From: Trichococcus alkaliphilus | GTDB taxonomy: Bacteria > Bacillota > Bacilli > Lactobacillales > Aerococcaceae | NCBI RefSeq assembly: GCF_003008695.1 | Contig: NZ_PXZT01000008.1 | Span: 1-64,000, forward strand | Reading direction: 5' to 3' | Length of the DNA: 64,000 nucleotides | In this document: piece by piece, positions 33,781-43,718 of the stretch | Position numbering within the stretch: the stretch's first letter is position 1 | Layout of the letters: every line of letters begins with the position of its first letter | Notes under the pieces: model-generated | What the model was told of the DNA's origin: nothing | Databases searched by the model: none | What the model saw: the letters and a program-made list of their open reading frames with translations, nothing else | Translations under genes and position numbers: made by a program

Positions 33781-34593
33781 ATGAAGTCAAGTCAAGGGAT
33801 CGTATACAAGAGAAGGCAGCACATCTTGAAGGCTCTTCAAGAAAAGAAAGTAGTGTTAGTGGAAGATTTGGCGAAGGAACTGGATGTCTCGGAAATCACC
33901 GTCAGACGTGATCTGCAGAGTTTTGACGATCAGCATCTGATCGAACGCTTTTATGGAGGCGCACGTTTGCTGGAGGGATCTTTTCAAAAAGAAGAGTACC
34001 CGGCAGTCAAGCCACATCGTTCAAAAAAACAGGAAATCGCTAAGTTGGCTGCCACCTTGGTCCATGATCATGATATGATCTTCATCAATTCGGGATCGAC
34101 CGCATTCCTCTTGCTCAACTATCTGTCGGACCGGAATGTCACCATCATAACGAACAACGGCCGGGCAATCTTCAGAAATCCGTCCTCGAAAGCGGAAATC
34201 GTGCTGTCGGGCGGAGAAATATACGAAAAGAAAAAATCACTCGTTGGGGATTTCGCCTTGTACACCTTCTCAAAGGTGACGGCAAATATCTGTTTTCTGG
34301 GTGTGGGTGGCATCAACGAAAAAGGGATCACGACCTATGCCTTGCCGGAAACGGCAGTCAACAGATTGATTTTGGAGCGGACGAACGGGCCGCGCATCGT
34401 AGTGGCGGAAGGCAGCAAAGTGGGACGGGAACAAAATTTTTCCACCGCCAGCATCAGCCTCATCACACATCTGGTCACTGACCGCTCTGCGGATAAAGAG
34501 GAGATCCAGAAGATCGAAGCTAAGGGCGTCAAGGTACTGTATGTTACCGAAGTCAACGTCAACGGTGAGAACGAAATCAGCATCGAAGAGTGA
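33781..34593 (+). CDS. ulaR: DeoR-family regulator, probable ascorbate (ula) repressor
   Basis: This 270-residue regulator has an N-terminal DeoR helix-turn-helix (about 6-60, VEDLAKELDVSEITVRRDLQ) and a DeoR sensor domain (about 75-235, INSGSTAFLLLNYL, GGEIYEKKKSLVGD, FLGVGGINEKG). It lies directly upstream of the ula operon in the same direction and is ended by its own terminator. The effector is probably L-ascorbate-6-phosphate, as in E. coli. The paired GTTCAT..ATGAAC dyads downstream are its likely operators. The gene name rests on context as much as on sequence. Confidence 0.8.
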   Translation: MKSSQGIVYKRRQHILKALQEKKVVLVEDLAKELDVSEITVRRDLQSFDDQHLIERFYGGARLLEGSFQKEEYPAVKPHRSKKQEIAKLAATLVHDHDMIFINSGSTAFLLLNYLSDRNVTIITNNGRAIFRNPSSKAEIVLSGGEIYEKKKSLVGDFALYTFSKVTANICFLGVGGINEKGITTYALPETAVNRLILERTNGPRIVVAEGSKVGREQNFSTASISLITHLVTDRSADKEEIQKIEAKGVKVLYVTEVNVNGENEISIEE

Positions 34594-34614
34594 ATATAAT
34601 AGAATACAAATACA

Positions 34615-34661
34615 GCGACAAAATACGACGGGGATCCTCGTCAGTGTTTTGTCGCTTTTTT
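34615..34661 (+). terminator. Terminator of ulaR
   Basis: GCGACAAAA pairs with TTTTGTCGC around an inner GACG/CGTC stem, followed by TTTTTT. Confidence 0.88.
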
Positions 34662-34693
34662 ATTGGAATCGGCATACACGCCTTTATGGAAGC

Positions 34694-34887
34694 GATCATA
34701 AAGAAGAATCCTGATGTACGAATCGTTCATAACCTATGAAACGATCATAAAAATAAGCTAAAGATTGTTTGTTTAGGACCTATTGCGACTGAAAGCGTTT
34801 TATTGTATGATTACTTCATCGAAAGAAATGTTCATTGTATGAACGTTTTAAGATCGGTGTACATAAAATAAGAAAAAGTGATCATAA
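34694..34887 (+). promoter_or_regulatory. ula operon control region: promoter, cre, paired operators
   Basis: The -35 TTGCGA (34783-34788), 17-bp spacer and -10 TATGAT (34806-34811) form the promoter. CTGAAAGCGTTTTATT (34789-34804), a good cre site, fills the spacer, so CcpA should block it. Dyads lie on both sides: CGTTCATAACCTATGAAACG (34724-34743) and GTTCATTGTATGAAC (34830-34844). GATCATAA is repeated at 34694, 34743 and 34880. This explains most of the 319-base gap 34594-34912. Confidence 0.72.
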
Positions 34888-34912
34888 CGATTACGCAGAA
34901 GGAGAATGACGA

Positions 34913-35977
34913 ATGGCTAATGTTAATGAGATTACAAAAGAATCTTGGGTATTGAGTACCTTTCCTGAATGGGGCACTTGGCTTAATGAAGAAATCGAAG
35001 ACACAGTGGTTGCAGAAAATACATTCGCAATGTGGTGGCTAGGCTGTACAGGCATTTGGTTGAAATCACATGAATCGACAAATATCCTTTGTGATTTGTG
35101 GTGCGGCACAGGCAAACAATCCCACGGCAGCGGCAAGATGAAGGACGGCCACCAAATGCAGCGCATGAGCGGCGTTCAAAATATGCAGCCTAACCTCAGA
35201 GCACAGCCTTTTGTCATTGATCCTTTCGCAGTGAAGAACGTGGATGCATTGGTCGTTACGCATATCCATTCCGATCACTTGGACATCAACACAGCAGCGG
35301 CTGTTCTGAAAAACTCGAGCGACGCGGTTAAATTCGTAGGACCGCAAGCGGTTGTGGATACTTGGATCGGCTGGGGAGTTCCTGAAGAGAAATGCGTAGT
35401 CGTGAAACCGGGAGACAGCGTCAAAATCAAAGACATCGAGATTGTCGCGCTGGAAGCATTCGACCGCACAGCTTTGGTTACGGCTTCTGAAGGAGAAATT
35501 TTAAGAGGGAAGATGCCGCAGGACATGGATTTGATCGCAGTGAACTACTTGTTCAAAACTTCAGGCGGAAACTTGTATCACGCAGGCGATTCCCATTACT
35601 GCAACTATTTCGCAAAACACGGAAACGATCACCAAGTGGATGTCTGCTTAGGGGCATTCGGCGAAAACCCACGCGGAATCACCGACAAGGTCACTTCAGT
35701 GGACATGCTGAGAATGGCAGAATCTTTGAACGCGAAAGTAGTTATCCCGGTCCACTATGACATCTGGTCGAACTTCCAGGCGGATCCTAAAGAACTGATT
35801 GAACTGTGGAAATTCAAAAAAGACCGTCTTCAATACGGATTCAAGCCATACATCTGGCAAGTCGGCGGCAAATTCGTCTATCCGAATGACAAAGACAAAA
35901 TGGAGTTCAATTTCAACCGCGGATTTGACGATGTGTTCAGCGTCGAAAATGATTTGCCTTTCACTTCATTCCTATAA
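34913..35977 (+). CDS. ulaG: L-ascorbate-6-phosphate lactonase
   Basis: This 354-residue metallo-beta-lactamase-fold enzyme opens L-ascorbate-6-phosphate to 3-keto-L-gulonate-6-phosphate. The metal motif is [11 protein letters not shown] (about residues 112-122), with further ligands in [16 protein letters not shown] and IPVHYDIW. The long N-terminal segment [19 protein letters not shown] is typical of UlaG. It is first in the operon, preceded by GAAGGAG, and followed by the three PTS genes. Confidence 0.95.
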   Translation: MANVNEITKESWVLSTFPEWGTWLNEEIEDTVVAENTFAMWWLGCTGIWLKSHESTNILCDLWCGTGKQSHGSGKMKDGHQMQRMSGVQNMQPNLRAQPFVIDPFAVKNVDALVVTHIHSDHLDINTAAAVLKNSSDAVKFVGPQAVVDTWIGWGVPEEKCVVVKPGDSVKIKDIEIVALEAFDRTALVTASEGEILRGKMPQDMDLIAVNYLFKTSGGNLYHAGDSHYCNYFAKHGNDHQVDVCLGAFGENPRGITDKVTSVDMLRMAESLNAKVVIPVHYDIWSNFQADPKELIELWKFKKDRLQYGFKPYIWQVGGKFVYPNDKDKMEFNFNRGFDDVFSVENDLPFTSFL

Positions 35978-36004
35978 GAACAAGCACCTAAGAGGAGAGA
36001 TCAT

Positions 36005-36472
36005 ATGTTAGATGAAGTCATCAAAAATCAAAGGTATTCTTTCCACGAGGGATTCGATAGTTGGCAAGACAGCATCCGTGCTGCTTGTCAACCTCTTATC
36101 GAAGAAGGCGCCATCGAGAGCGCTTATCCCGAGTACATCATCGAAAACGTCAACGAATTCGGACCTTACATCGTCATCGCGCCGGATATCTGCATCCCGC
36201 ATGCACAAGAAGGTAAGGGCGTAAATGAAACCGCTATCTGCTTCATGCGTACGAAAGTGCCTGTGAACTTCGGGCCGGCAGCCGAGTACGAGGCAAGCAT
36301 CTTCTTCGTCCTGGCATCGACGGACAATGAGAAACATCTGGCGAACCTATCCACCCTTGTGACGTTGCTGTCTGATGAAAGTGTTGTGGATGCCTTTATT
36401 CAAGCTAACTCTGTCGCTGATTTAGAAAAAATTATGGAAATCGAGGGTGAATATCTTGGAACTACTAATTAG
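36005..36472 (+). CDS. ulaC: Ascorbate-specific PTS EIIA component
   Basis: This 155-residue EIIA of the mannitol/fructose-like superfamily passes phosphate from HPr to UlaB. The phosphorylated residue is probably His66 in ICIPHAQEG. The N-terminal segment SWQDSIRAACQPLIEEGAI is typical. AGAGGAG precedes the ATG. Its end overlaps the start of ulaA by 17 bases when the TTG start of ulaA is used, which points to translational coupling. Confidence 0.92.
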   Translation: MLDEVIKNQRYSFHEGFDSWQDSIRAACQPLIEEGAIESAYPEYIIENVNEFGPYIVIAPDICIPHAQEGKGVNETAICFMRTKVPVNFGPAAEYEASIFFVLASTDNEKHLANLSTLVTLLSDESVVDAFIQANSVADLEKIMEIEGEYLGTTN

Positions 36473-37940
36473 TGTATGGACATTCTTTCAAGTTAATATC
36501 TTAACGCAACCTGCTTTTTTCCTTGGTATTATCGTATTCGTCGGCTATTTGTTGTTGGGCAGACCCGTATATGACGCTCTTGCCGGATTCATCAAGGCAA
36601 CCGTCGGATATTTAGTCTTAAATGTAGCGGCTGGCGGTTTAGTCGGAAATTTCCGTCCGATCCTGGCAGGTTTAAAAGAACGTTTCAACTTATCGGCAGT
36701 CGTAATCGATCCTTATTTTGGACAAACGGCTGCGCAACAAGCGATTGAAGGAGCCGGACGTTCCTTCAGCCTCATGGTTATCGTGTTACTTATCGCTTTC
36801 ATGGTGAATATTGTTTTAGTCATTTTCCGTAAATATACCAAAGTCCGGACCGTGTTCATCACCGGCCATATCATGGTGCAACAGTCCTCCACTGCTTTAT
36901 GGCTTGTCTTGTTCGCTTTTCCTGAATTGCAGGATGCGGGCGTAATCATCATGTTGGGCCTTTTGTTGGGAACGTATTGGTCAGTCTTCTCTAATCTGAC
37001 TGTAGAAGCAACGCAAGATTTGACTGAAGGCGGCGGCTTTGCCATCGGTCATCAGCAAATGTTCGGTGTCTGGTTGACCGATAAATTTGCAGGGAAATTC
37101 AGCAAAAACAGCAAAAAATTAGAAGACGTCACGCTGCCAGGGTTCCTTTCCATCTTCAAAGAAAGCGTCGTTTCTACAAGCATTCTGATGTTCCTGTTCT
37201 TCGGCATCATCATGGGTATCCTCGGGAAAGATCTGATGATGACCATCGATGCTACTTATACAGGCGAACGTAACTACATATTCTACATCCTTGAAAAATC
37301 GTTGTACTTCGCAGTCTATCTGCAAATTTTACAATTGGGTGTCCGCATGTTCGTATCAGAATTGACGGAATCCTTCCAAGGGATCTCCAACAAACTGTTG
37401 CCTGGTTCCATGCCGGCAATCGACTGTGCGGCAACTTATGGATTCGGTCCAGGAAACGCCGTCACATTCGGCTTCCTGTTCGGAGCTTTGGGACAATTCT
37501 TGGCGATCATCGGCTTGGTGGTATTCAAGAGCCCTGTGTTGGTCATCACCGGATTCGTACCTGTATTCTTTGACAATGCAACCTTTGCTGTATACGCAAA
37601 CCACAAAGGCGGCATGAAAGCCGCAATGATCATCCCATTCATTTCTGGTGTCATTCAAGTAATCGGTGGCGGTTTGGCTGCCTACATCTTCCAGCTTTCC
37701 CAATTCGGCGGCTGGCATGGTAACTTCGACTGGGATACTTTATGGTTAGGATACGGAGTCATCATGAAATACGGCGGATATGCCGGTGTCGCTGCACTTG
37801 TCATCGGGATGCTGTTGATACCGCAATTGCAATACCGCAAAAACAAAAAACACTACTTCATGATCGCAGAAGATTATGAGCAATACAAAGAAGAAATCGA
37901 AGCTGAAAACCAAACTGAATTCAGCGCAGAAATAGCTTAA
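36456..37940 (+). CDS. ulaA: Ascorbate-specific PTS EIIC permease
   Basis: This 494-residue permease of the L-ascorbate PTS family has 11 or so membrane segments and conserved loops (GNFRPILAGLKERF, GFAIGHQQMFGVW, GSMPAIDCAATYGFGPGNAV near residue 310). It imports L-ascorbate as the 6-phosphate with UlaB and UlaC. I prefer the TTG at 36456 (GAGGG 8 bases upstream, giving MELLISVW like other UlaA) to the GTG at 36447. The order C-A-B differs from the E. coli order A-B-C. Confidence 0.93.
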   Translation: MELLISVWTFFQVNILTQPAFFLGIIVFVGYLLLGRPVYDALAGFIKATVGYLVLNVAAGGLVGNFRPILAGLKERFNLSAVVIDPYFGQTAAQQAIEGAGRSFSLMVIVLLIAFMVNIVLVIFRKYTKVRTVFITGHIMVQQSSTALWLVLFAFPELQDAGVIIMLGLLLGTYWSVFSNLTVEATQDLTEGGGFAIGHQQMFGVWLTDKFAGKFSKNSKKLEDVTLPGFLSIFKESVVSTSILMFLFFGIIMGILGKDLMMTIDATYTGERNYIFYILEKSLYFAVYLQILQLGVRMFVSELTESFQGISNKLLPGSMPAIDCAATYGFGPGNAVTFGFLFGALGQFLAIIGLVVFKSPVLVITGFVPVFFDNATFAVYANHKGGMKAAMIIPFISGVIQVIGGGLAAYIFQLSQFGGWHGNFDWDTLWLGYGVIMKYGGYAGVAALVIGMLLIPQLQYRKNKKHYFMIAEDYEQYKEEIEAENQTEFSAEIA

Positions 37941-37982
37941 ATGAAAAACCAAGATCAGGATATATAATAGGAGGAATTGATT

Positions 37983-38270
37983 ATGAAAGTACTAGCTGCA
38001 TGTGGAAGTGGAATGGGTTCAAGCCAAATCATCAAAATGAAAATTACGAATGTCTTCAAAAAATTGAACATCCCTTTGGAAATCCACCATTGTGCGGTTT
38101 CCGAAGCAAAAACTTTGGCACCGAGCTACGATGTGGTTGTTTGCTCGAACTCACTCTTGGACGTATTCAAAAATGTGGATCAAAGCAAAACGAAAATCAT
38201 CGGGTTGAAAAATCTCTTATCCGAAAAAGAGATTGAAGAAAAAGTCCGCGAAATCGTCTTGGGCGAATAG
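37983..38270 (+). CDS. ulaB: Ascorbate-specific PTS EIIB component
   Basis: This 95-residue EIIB has its phosphocysteine at Cys7 in [11 protein letters not shown]. Length and the downstream VVCSN segment match the family. The ATG at 37983 has GGAGG upstream; an ATG two codons earlier is less well placed. It lies 42 bases after ulaA and 11 before ulaF. Confidence 0.94.
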   Translation: MKVLAACGSGMGSSQIIKMKITNVFKKLNIPLEIHHCAVSEAKTLAPSYDVVVCSNSLLDVFKNVDQSKTKIIGLKNLLSEKEIEEKVREIVLGE

Positions 38271-38281
38271 GCGGTGCTCCC

Positions 38282-39010
38282 ATGACATATACTGAATTGA
38301 AAAAAAGAGTGCTGGAAGCTAACCTGCAGTTGCCTGAATACGGGCTGGTGAAATTTACCTGGGGCAATGTTTCCGAAATAGACCGTGAAAAACAAATCAT
38401 AGCAATCAAACCATCCGGGGTTGAATATGCTGATATGACTTTTGAAGACATCGTTATCGTCGATATGGACGGAACTGTAGTGGAAGGCAGCCTGAAACCC
38501 TCTTCGGATTTGGATACGCATCTTGAACTCTACAGAAACTTCAAGGATATCGGTGGCGTGGTTCATACGCACTCTCCTTGGGCAACCACCTTGGCGCAAG
38601 GGGGAGCAGCGATTCCGGCCTACGGAACTACGCAAGGGGATTACTTCTACGGAACGATCCCTTGCACCCGCCGGATGACGAGTGAAGAAATCGCGGGATC
38701 CTACGAACTGGAAACAGGCAAGGTGATAGTAGAAACATTTGCAGCCATCGATGAGAATCAAGTTCCGGGCGTGCTGGTCCACAGCCATGGCCCTTTCGCT
38801 TGGGGGAAGGATGCCTTTGAGGCGGTCCACAATATGGTCGTCATGGAAGAAGTTGCCATGATGTCTTGGCGCAACCGTGTTATGAATCCAGGGATCGAAA
38901 GTATGCAGCAAGAACTGTTGGACAAACATTTTCTTCGAAAACACGGTCCGGGAGCCTACTACGGACAGGTCAAGGAGGAGCAACATGACTTACACGTTAG
39001 GAATCTATGA
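38282..39010 (+). CDS. ulaF: L-ribulose-5-phosphate 4-epimerase
   Basis: This 242-residue class II aldolase/epimerase converts L-ribulose-5-phosphate to D-xylulose-5-phosphate, the last specific step of the ula pathway. Landmarks are [20 protein letters not shown], zinc histidines in [15 protein letters not shown] (about 90-104) and [11 protein letters not shown] near 170. AraD could be an alternative name, but the ula context favours UlaF. The next gene starts 26 bases before its end. Confidence 0.93.
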   Translation: MTYTELKKRVLEANLQLPEYGLVKFTWGNVSEIDREKQIIAIKPSGVEYADMTFEDIVIVDMDGTVVEGSLKPSSDLDTHLELYRNFKDIGGVVHTHSPWATTLAQGGAAIPAYGTTQGDYFYGTIPCTRRMTSEEIAGSYELETGKVIVETFAAIDENQVPGVLVHSHGPFAWGKDAFEAVHNMVVMEEVAMMSWRNRVMNPGIESMQQELLDKHFLRKHGPGAYYGQVKEEQHDLHVRNL

Positions 39011-39827
39011 AAAATCGATGCCGGGCAATCTGAGCTGGAAGGAAAAGCTGTCGGTTGCGAAAAATGCCGGCTATGATTTTTTGGAAATGAGTGTCGATGA
39101 AACCGACGAAAAACTGGCACGGATCGAATGGAGCAAACAAGAGCGGAAAGAACTTCTGGATGCCATGTATGAAGTCGGACTGCCGATCCGCTCCATGTGT
39201 CTCAGCGGCCATCGGAAATATCCGCTAGGTTCGCATGACCCGCTCATCCGTGAAAAAAGCTTGGAGATCATGGAAAAAGCCATCGATCTGGCGGATGATT
39301 TGGGAATACGCATCATCCAATTGGCAGGCTACGATGTCTATTATGAAGACGGTGATCAGCAGACCAAGGAATACTTCATCGAAAATCTGCAGAAAGCCGT
39401 CGATATGGCGAGCAAAAAAGGCATTCTGTTGGGGTTCGAGACGATGGAAACGCCGTTCATGAACACCGTTGAGAAGGCGATGGAATATGTGGACATCATC
39501 CAATCGCCGTATCTGCAAGTCTACCCGGACACAGGGAACTTGAAGAATGCTTCCTTGTCCTGCACGAACTCCGTCTGTGAAGATATCCAAACGGGCAGGG
39601 GACATATGGTTGCAGCACATCTGAAGGAAACAATCCCGGGTCATTTCCGTGAAATCCCCTTCGGTACGGGACATGTATCTTTCGAAGAAACGATCAAAAC
39701 GATGTGGAAAGAAGGCGTCCGCCGCTTTGTTGCCGAATTCTGGTATACCGGTCAAGAAAATTGGCTGGAAGACATCCAGTTCGCCCACACCTTCTTAAGA
39801 GGGAAATTTCAAAAAGTTGGCCATTAA
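38985..39827 (+). CDS. ulaE: L-ribulose-5-phosphate 3-epimerase (L-xylulose-5-phosphate 3-epimerase)
   Basis: This 280-residue TIM-barrel enzyme interconverts L-xylulose-5-phosphate and L-ribulose-5-phosphate. Typical segments are [18 protein letters not shown] at the N-terminus, [25 protein letters not shown] and a C-terminal [11 protein letters not shown] followed by [10 protein letters not shown]. The start has AAGGAGGAG and overlaps ulaF by 26 bases in another frame, an unusually long but plausible overlap. A strong terminator follows, separating it from transketolase. Confidence 0.93.
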   Translation: MTYTLGIYEKSMPGNLSWKEKLSVAKNAGYDFLEMSVDETDEKLARIEWSKQERKELLDAMYEVGLPIRSMCLSGHRKYPLGSHDPLIREKSLEIMEKAIDLADDLGIRIIQLAGYDVYYEDGDQQTKEYFIENLQKAVDMASKKGILLGFETMETPFMNTVEKAMEYVDIIQSPYLQVYPDTGNLKNASLSCTNSVCEDIQTGRGHMVAAHLKETIPGHFREIPFGTGHVSFEETIKTMWKEGVRRFVAEFWYTGQENWLEDIQFAHTFLRGKFQKVGH

Positions 39828-39835
39828 TTGAGTTT

Positions 39836-39868
39836 GGTTGAAGGTCAAATGACCTTCAACCATTTTTT
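39836..39868 (+). terminator. Terminator after ulaE
   Basis: GGTTGAAGGTCA and TGACCTTCAACC arms are perfect, with a two-base loop and ATTTTTTAG after. Confidence 0.93.
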
Positions 39869-39891
39869 AGGAAGAGAGGATATATGGAAAT

Positions 39892-41904
39892 ATGCAAAAT
39901 ACATTTGATCAAATCGACGAGTTGGCGGTAAATACCGTACGCACACTTAGCATTGAGGCAGTACAGAAAGCCAATTCAGGGCATCCCGGATTACCGATGG
40001 GAGCAGCGCCAATGGCCTATGCTTTATGGACAAAGCATTTAAAAGTCAATCCAAAAAACAGCAAATGGGTAGACCGTGACCGTTTCGTCCTATCTGCTGG
40101 ACACGGGTCCTCCTTGTTGTACAGCTTATTGCATTTAGCTGGCTTCGCTATAAGCATGGATGACGTGAAGAACTTCCGCCAATTCGGCAGCAAAACACCT
40201 GGACACCCGGAAGTGCATGACACAGACGGCGTGGAAGCAACGACTGGTCCTTTGGGCCAAGGGATCGCGAATGCAGTCGGTTTCGCGATGGCTGAAGCGC
40301 ATTTGGCTGCTACTTACAACAAAGAGAATTTCCCGGTTGTGGATCACTATACGTACTTCCTGAACGGCGACGGCGATCTGATGGAAGGCATCTCCCACGA
40401 AGCAGCCAGCTTGGCTGGCCACTTGAAATTGGGCAAACTGATCGGTTTGTATGACTCCAACGACATTTCCCTTGACGGCCCGACATCGAAATCATTCACT
40501 GAAGATGTGGCTGCCCGTTTCGAAGCGTACGGTTGGCAACATATCTTGGTGAAGGACGGCAATGATCTGGAAGCCATCTCCAAAGCCATCGAAGAAGCGA
40601 AAGCTGAAACCGAAAAACCAACTTTGATCGAAATCAAAACCATCATTGGCTTTGGAGCTCCTGACGCAGGAACGCACAAAGTGCATGGTGCTCCCCTGGG
40701 AGCGGAAGGCGTTGCTTTCGCGAAAGCGGCTTATGGCTGTTCGGAAGAAGCTTTCTGTGTGCCTACTGAAGTGGCAGCCCGTTTCGACGAAACAACGGTT
40801 GCAGAAGGCCAGCAGGCTGAAGCGGCTTGGACAGCGATGTTCGATGACTATAAAGCAGCTTATCCGGAATTGGCTCACACATTCGAAACGGCGATGGCAG
40901 GCAAATTGCCTGAAGGCTGGCAAGGCAAATTGCCGACTTATGAAGTGGGCAGCGCAGCCAAAGCAAGCCGTGTAACCAGTGCTGAAGCGATTCAAGCATT
41001 GAGTGAAGCCGTACCTTTCTTCTGGGGTGGTTCTGCGGACTTATCGTCCTCAAACAACACAATGATCAAAGAAGCATCCGATTTTGAGCCGGGCAACTAT
41101 GCCGGACGCAACATCTGGTACGGTGTGCGTGAATTCGCGATGGCCGCCATCATGAACGGAATCATTCTGCATGGCGGAACCAGAACGTATGTAGGAACAT
41201 TCTTCGTCTTCACTGACTACTTGCGCCCAGCGATGCGTTTGGCTGCCATTTCGCACTTGCCAGGCACTTACGTGATGACGCATGACTCAATCGCGGTCGG
41301 CGAAGACGGCCCGACGCATGAGCCAGTGGAACACTTGTCCAGCTACCGCGGCATGCCGAACTTGACGGTTCTGCGTCCGGCCGACGGCAACGAAGTCAGT
41401 GCAGCATGGGAAATCGCAGTGTCTTCAGCGGACAAACCAACGATGTTGGTGCTGACGCGCCAAAACTTGCCTGTTTTGGAAGGCACAAAAGAAATGGCCC
41501 GCGAAGGCGTGAAGAAGGGTGCTTACGTGCTTTCTCCACAACAAGGCGAAACGCCTGCCGGCATCCTGATCGCAACCGGTTCGGAAGTGAACTTGGCTGT
41601 GGAAGCGCAGCAACAATTGCGTGAAGCCGGAGTGGACGTCTCTGTTGTCTCCATGCCGAGTTTCGATCTGTTCGAAGCGCAGGATGCAGCCTACAAAGAG
41701 ACTGTCTTGCCTGGCGCAGTCCGCAACCGCATGTCCATCGAAACGGGCACGACCTTCGGTTGGGAACGCTATGTCGGTCTTGACGGACTGGCTTACGGCA
41801 TCGATACTTACGGCGCAAGCGGCAACGGGAACACGGTGATGGCTGAGTTTGGCTTTACGACCGAAAAAGTGGTTGCGGCCTATCAAGCGAAGTTCGTAAA
41901 TTAA
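39892..41904 (+). CDS. tkt: Transketolase
   Basis: This 670-residue TPP-dependent enzyme moves two-carbon units between pentose and other sugar phosphates. It begins [21 protein letters not shown] and has the TPP motif [32 protein letters not shown] around residue 160 (given as landmark only), with [14 protein letters not shown] near 465. Lying after the ula genes, it would process the xylulose-5-phosphate they produce. It may be expressed by read-through of the terminator before it. AGAGAGG lies about 10 bases before the ATG. Confidence 0.95.
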   Translation: MQNTFDQIDELAVNTVRTLSIEAVQKANSGHPGLPMGAAPMAYALWTKHLKVNPKNSKWVDRDRFVLSAGHGSSLLYSLLHLAGFAISMDDVKNFRQFGSKTPGHPEVHDTDGVEATTGPLGQGIANAVGFAMAEAHLAATYNKENFPVVDHYTYFLNGDGDLMEGISHEAASLAGHLKLGKLIGLYDSNDISLDGPTSKSFTEDVAARFEAYGWQHILVKDGNDLEAISKAIEEAKAETEKPTLIEIKTIIGFGAPDAGTHKVHGAPLGAEGVAFAKAAYGCSEEAFCVPTEVAARFDETTVAEGQQAEAAWTAMFDDYKAAYPELAHTFETAMAGKLPEGWQGKLPTYEVGSAAKASRVTSAEAIQALSEAVPFFWGGSADLSSSNNTMIKEASDFEPGNYAGRNIWYGVREFAMAAIMNGIILHGGTRTYVGTFFVFTDYLRPAMRLAAISHLPGTYVMTHDSIAVGEDGPTHEPVEHLSSYRGMPNLTVLRPADGNEVSAAWEIAVSSADKPTMLVLTRQNLPVLEGTKEMAREGVKKGAYVLSPQQGETPAGILIATGSEVNLAVEAQQQLREAGVDVSVVSMPSFDLFEAQDAAYKETVLPGAVRNRMSIETGTTFGWERYVGLDGLAYGIDTYGASGNGNTVMAEFGFTTEKVVAAYQAKFVN

Positions 41905-41955
41905 GCTGATTATAGACGCACTTGAGCGAGGCTAATGATGAAGGGAGCAAAAATG

Positions 41956-42984
41956 ATGAAAATAACCAAGAAGAAATTGGATGATATGTATCGCAGTTAT
42001 TGCGCCAGTTACATCACGATTGGCGGCGAAACGTGCGCGTTGATCGCGAGCGAAGAGGAAGGCTACCCTTGCTACATGTACTCAGGCAAGGATTTCGAAA
42101 AAAAAGAAACCGTTTGGGAAAAGGGCGGTGGCTGCATGTCCATCATCCCTATCCCGAACAAAAGCAATGAATTTCTGGCCATCGTCGATTTTTACCTGAA
42201 GGTCAGCCCAAGCAAAGCAAAAGTCGTCTGGGGCAAGTATGATCCCGAGACCGGCTGGGAAATCAAGGATGTGCTTTACCTGCCTTATCTGCACCGTTTC
42301 GACATCTATGATGTGGATGGCGTGAACTACTTTGTCGGCGCCACGATAGCGGATGACAAGGATTTCAAAGACGATTGGTCGAGATCAGGCAGCATCTATT
42401 ATGGTGTCCTGCCGGAAGACCCTACCGAAGGCGTCGAGCTGAAGGTTTTAGGGAAAGGCTATTTCCGCAACCATGGTTACTACAAGGACTATGAAGGCGA
42501 CAAACCGGTCGGCTACTTTACAAGTAATCAAGGGATCATCAAAGTGACGCCTTTTGCTGATAAAGAATGGGAAATCGAGCAGATTTTGGACACTCCGATC
42601 GGCGAAGTTGCATTATTTGATATCGACTCGGACGGGGAAAAAGAAATGATCACGATCGAGCCTTTCCATGGCGACAGCATCAAAATCTACAAAAAGACGG
42701 CATCCGGATACGAAGCGGTCTATGAATATCCGCATAAAATCGATTTCGCCCATACATTGGTGGGCACGACACTAAGGGGCGTTCCTAGTTTTGTCGGAGG
42801 CATCCGCCGCGAAAACTGCGACCTGTTCTACATTCAATATGTGGACGGGGAGTTTAAAACCGAAATCGTCGACAAGGGCTGCGGCCCATCCAATATCATG
42901 GTTGTGAACGAGGCGGATCGGGACATCATCGTAGCCGCCAACCATACAGGCAACGAAGCCGCGATTTATATAGTGGAAGATTGA
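41956..42984 (+). CDS. Uncharacterised FG-GAP/VCBS-like protein
   Basis: This 342-residue protein has no signal peptide or membrane span. Its DIDSDGEKEMI (about residue 215-226) resembles the calcium loop of FG-GAP/VCBS beta-propeller repeats. Spaced Gly/Asp-rich strands (FDIYDVDGVNYFVGATI, YFTSNQGIIKVTPF) would fit a propeller. I do not recognise a catalytic motif. Several ATGs lie near the start; 41956 is 8 bases after GGGAG. It lies 51 bases after tkt without a terminator, so it is probably the last gene of that unit. A role in pentose or ascorbate metabolism is a guess from context. Confidence 0.75.
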   Translation: MKITKKKLDDMYRSYCASYITIGGETCALIASEEEGYPCYMYSGKDFEKKETVWEKGGGCMSIIPIPNKSNEFLAIVDFYLKVSPSKAKVVWGKYDPETGWEIKDVLYLPYLHRFDIYDVDGVNYFVGATIADDKDFKDDWSRSGSIYYGVLPEDPTEGVELKVLGKGYFRNHGYYKDYEGDKPVGYFTSNQGIIKVTPFADKEWEIEQILDTPIGEVALFDIDSDGEKEMITIEPFHGDSIKIYKKTASGYEAVYEYPHKIDFAHTLVGTTLRGVPSFVGGIRRENCDLFYIQYVDGEFKTEIVDKGCGPSNIMVVNEADRDIIVAANHTGNEAAIYIVED

Positions 42985-43030
42985 TGCGACGGGAATTTTC
43001 GTCTGGCGGACATCTGACTGTAGTGTTCTC

Positions 43031-43159
43031 CTCCGGTGAACGGAGGCTTCGCCGAAGTTCGGCCAACATTATTGGTTGTGATCTCCGGCGAGGTCCGCTT
43101 CGCAGGAGCTGAGGCCGGTTCTGAATAGTGTCCTCCCGTGGGCAGCCGCCTCTCCGGAG
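43031..43159 (+). repeat. Intergenic palindromic repeat array R1, copy B (3 units)
   Basis: Imperfect palindromes lie at 43031-43057, 43083-43108 and 43133-43159, each beginning CTCCSG and ending CGGAG-like, 52 and 50 bp apart. After unit 1 comes TTCGGCCAACATT, nearly identical to copies A and C. A degenerate half-unit may lie at 43195. With the terminator at 43234 this fills the 301-base gap 42985-43285. Confidence 0.75.
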
Positions 43160-43233
43160 CTTGATGTCCGGCAATCTAGATTTCCTCCGACTAACGGCCA
43201 CCGCTAATTTTTTTCACTAATACAATAAAATCC

Positions 43234-43279
43234 AAAAAAGAATGTTCGGCCCCATTTTCAAGGCCGGACATTCTTTTTT
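43234..43279. terminator. Terminator shared by the repeat region and the cupin gene
   Basis: AAAAAAGAATGT.CGGCC and GGCCG.ACATTCTTTTTT form a strong stem usable from both strands. Confidence 0.9.
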
Positions 43280-43285
43280 GTGCAA

Positions 43286-43699
43286 TTATTGGTGCAGTCT
43301 CTCATACAACTCATCAGCAACGGGTTCCAGCCATTCGGGCTTTCCGGCGGTGATGGCGATGTGCTCGAACCAACTATCCTTGGCGGCACCGTGCCAATGT
43401 TTCACGCCGTCATGGGTAACGATGACATCCCCGGGTTTCAATGCTTGGGCAGGCTTGCCGTCTTCCTGATACCAACCCTCTCCGCCTGTGACCAACAGGA
43501 TTTGGTAGCCGTCGTGATGGATATGCCAATTGTTGCGGCAACCCGGTTCAAAGGTCACATTGCCGACGCCAACAGCCACTTCTGGGTCCGCAACCAGTGA
43601 ATTAAAATAGCTTTGACCGACAAAGTACTGCGCGTAAGCTGTATTTTTATCACCGATTGGGAAAATGACGCCTTTTTTTACTTCTTCGTTTTTTGACAT
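43286..43699 (-). CDS. Cupin-domain protein
   Basis: This 137-residue single-domain cupin has both cupin motifs: NWHIHHDGYQILLVTGG (about residues 56-72, with metal-binding His) and PGDVIVTHDGVKHWHGA (about 89-105). It resembles small cupins found next to carboxymuconolactone decarboxylase-like genes, and such a gene lies just upstream on the same strand. A redox or quinone-related role is possible but unproven. GGAGG precedes the start. Confidence 0.87.
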   Translation of the reverse strand: MSKNEEVKKGVIFPIGDKNTAYAQYFVGQSYFNSLVADPEVAVGVGNVTFEPGCRNNWHIHHDGYQILLVTGGEGWYQEDGKPAQALKPGDVIVTHDGVKHWHGAAKDSWFEHIAITAGKPEWLEPVADELYERLHQ

Positions 43700-43718
43700 A
43701 AATTATTCCTCCTATAAA

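Noticed and set aside
38985-39010. Frameshift between ulaF and ulaE
   Set aside because: Both proteins are complete with their own ribosome-binding sites; the 26-base overlap is compatible with coupling.
41956-42984. This gene as the missing UlaD decarboxylase
   Set aside because: Its strands and DxDxDG-like loop suggest a propeller rather than an OMP-decarboxylase barrel, and typical UlaD motifs are absent.
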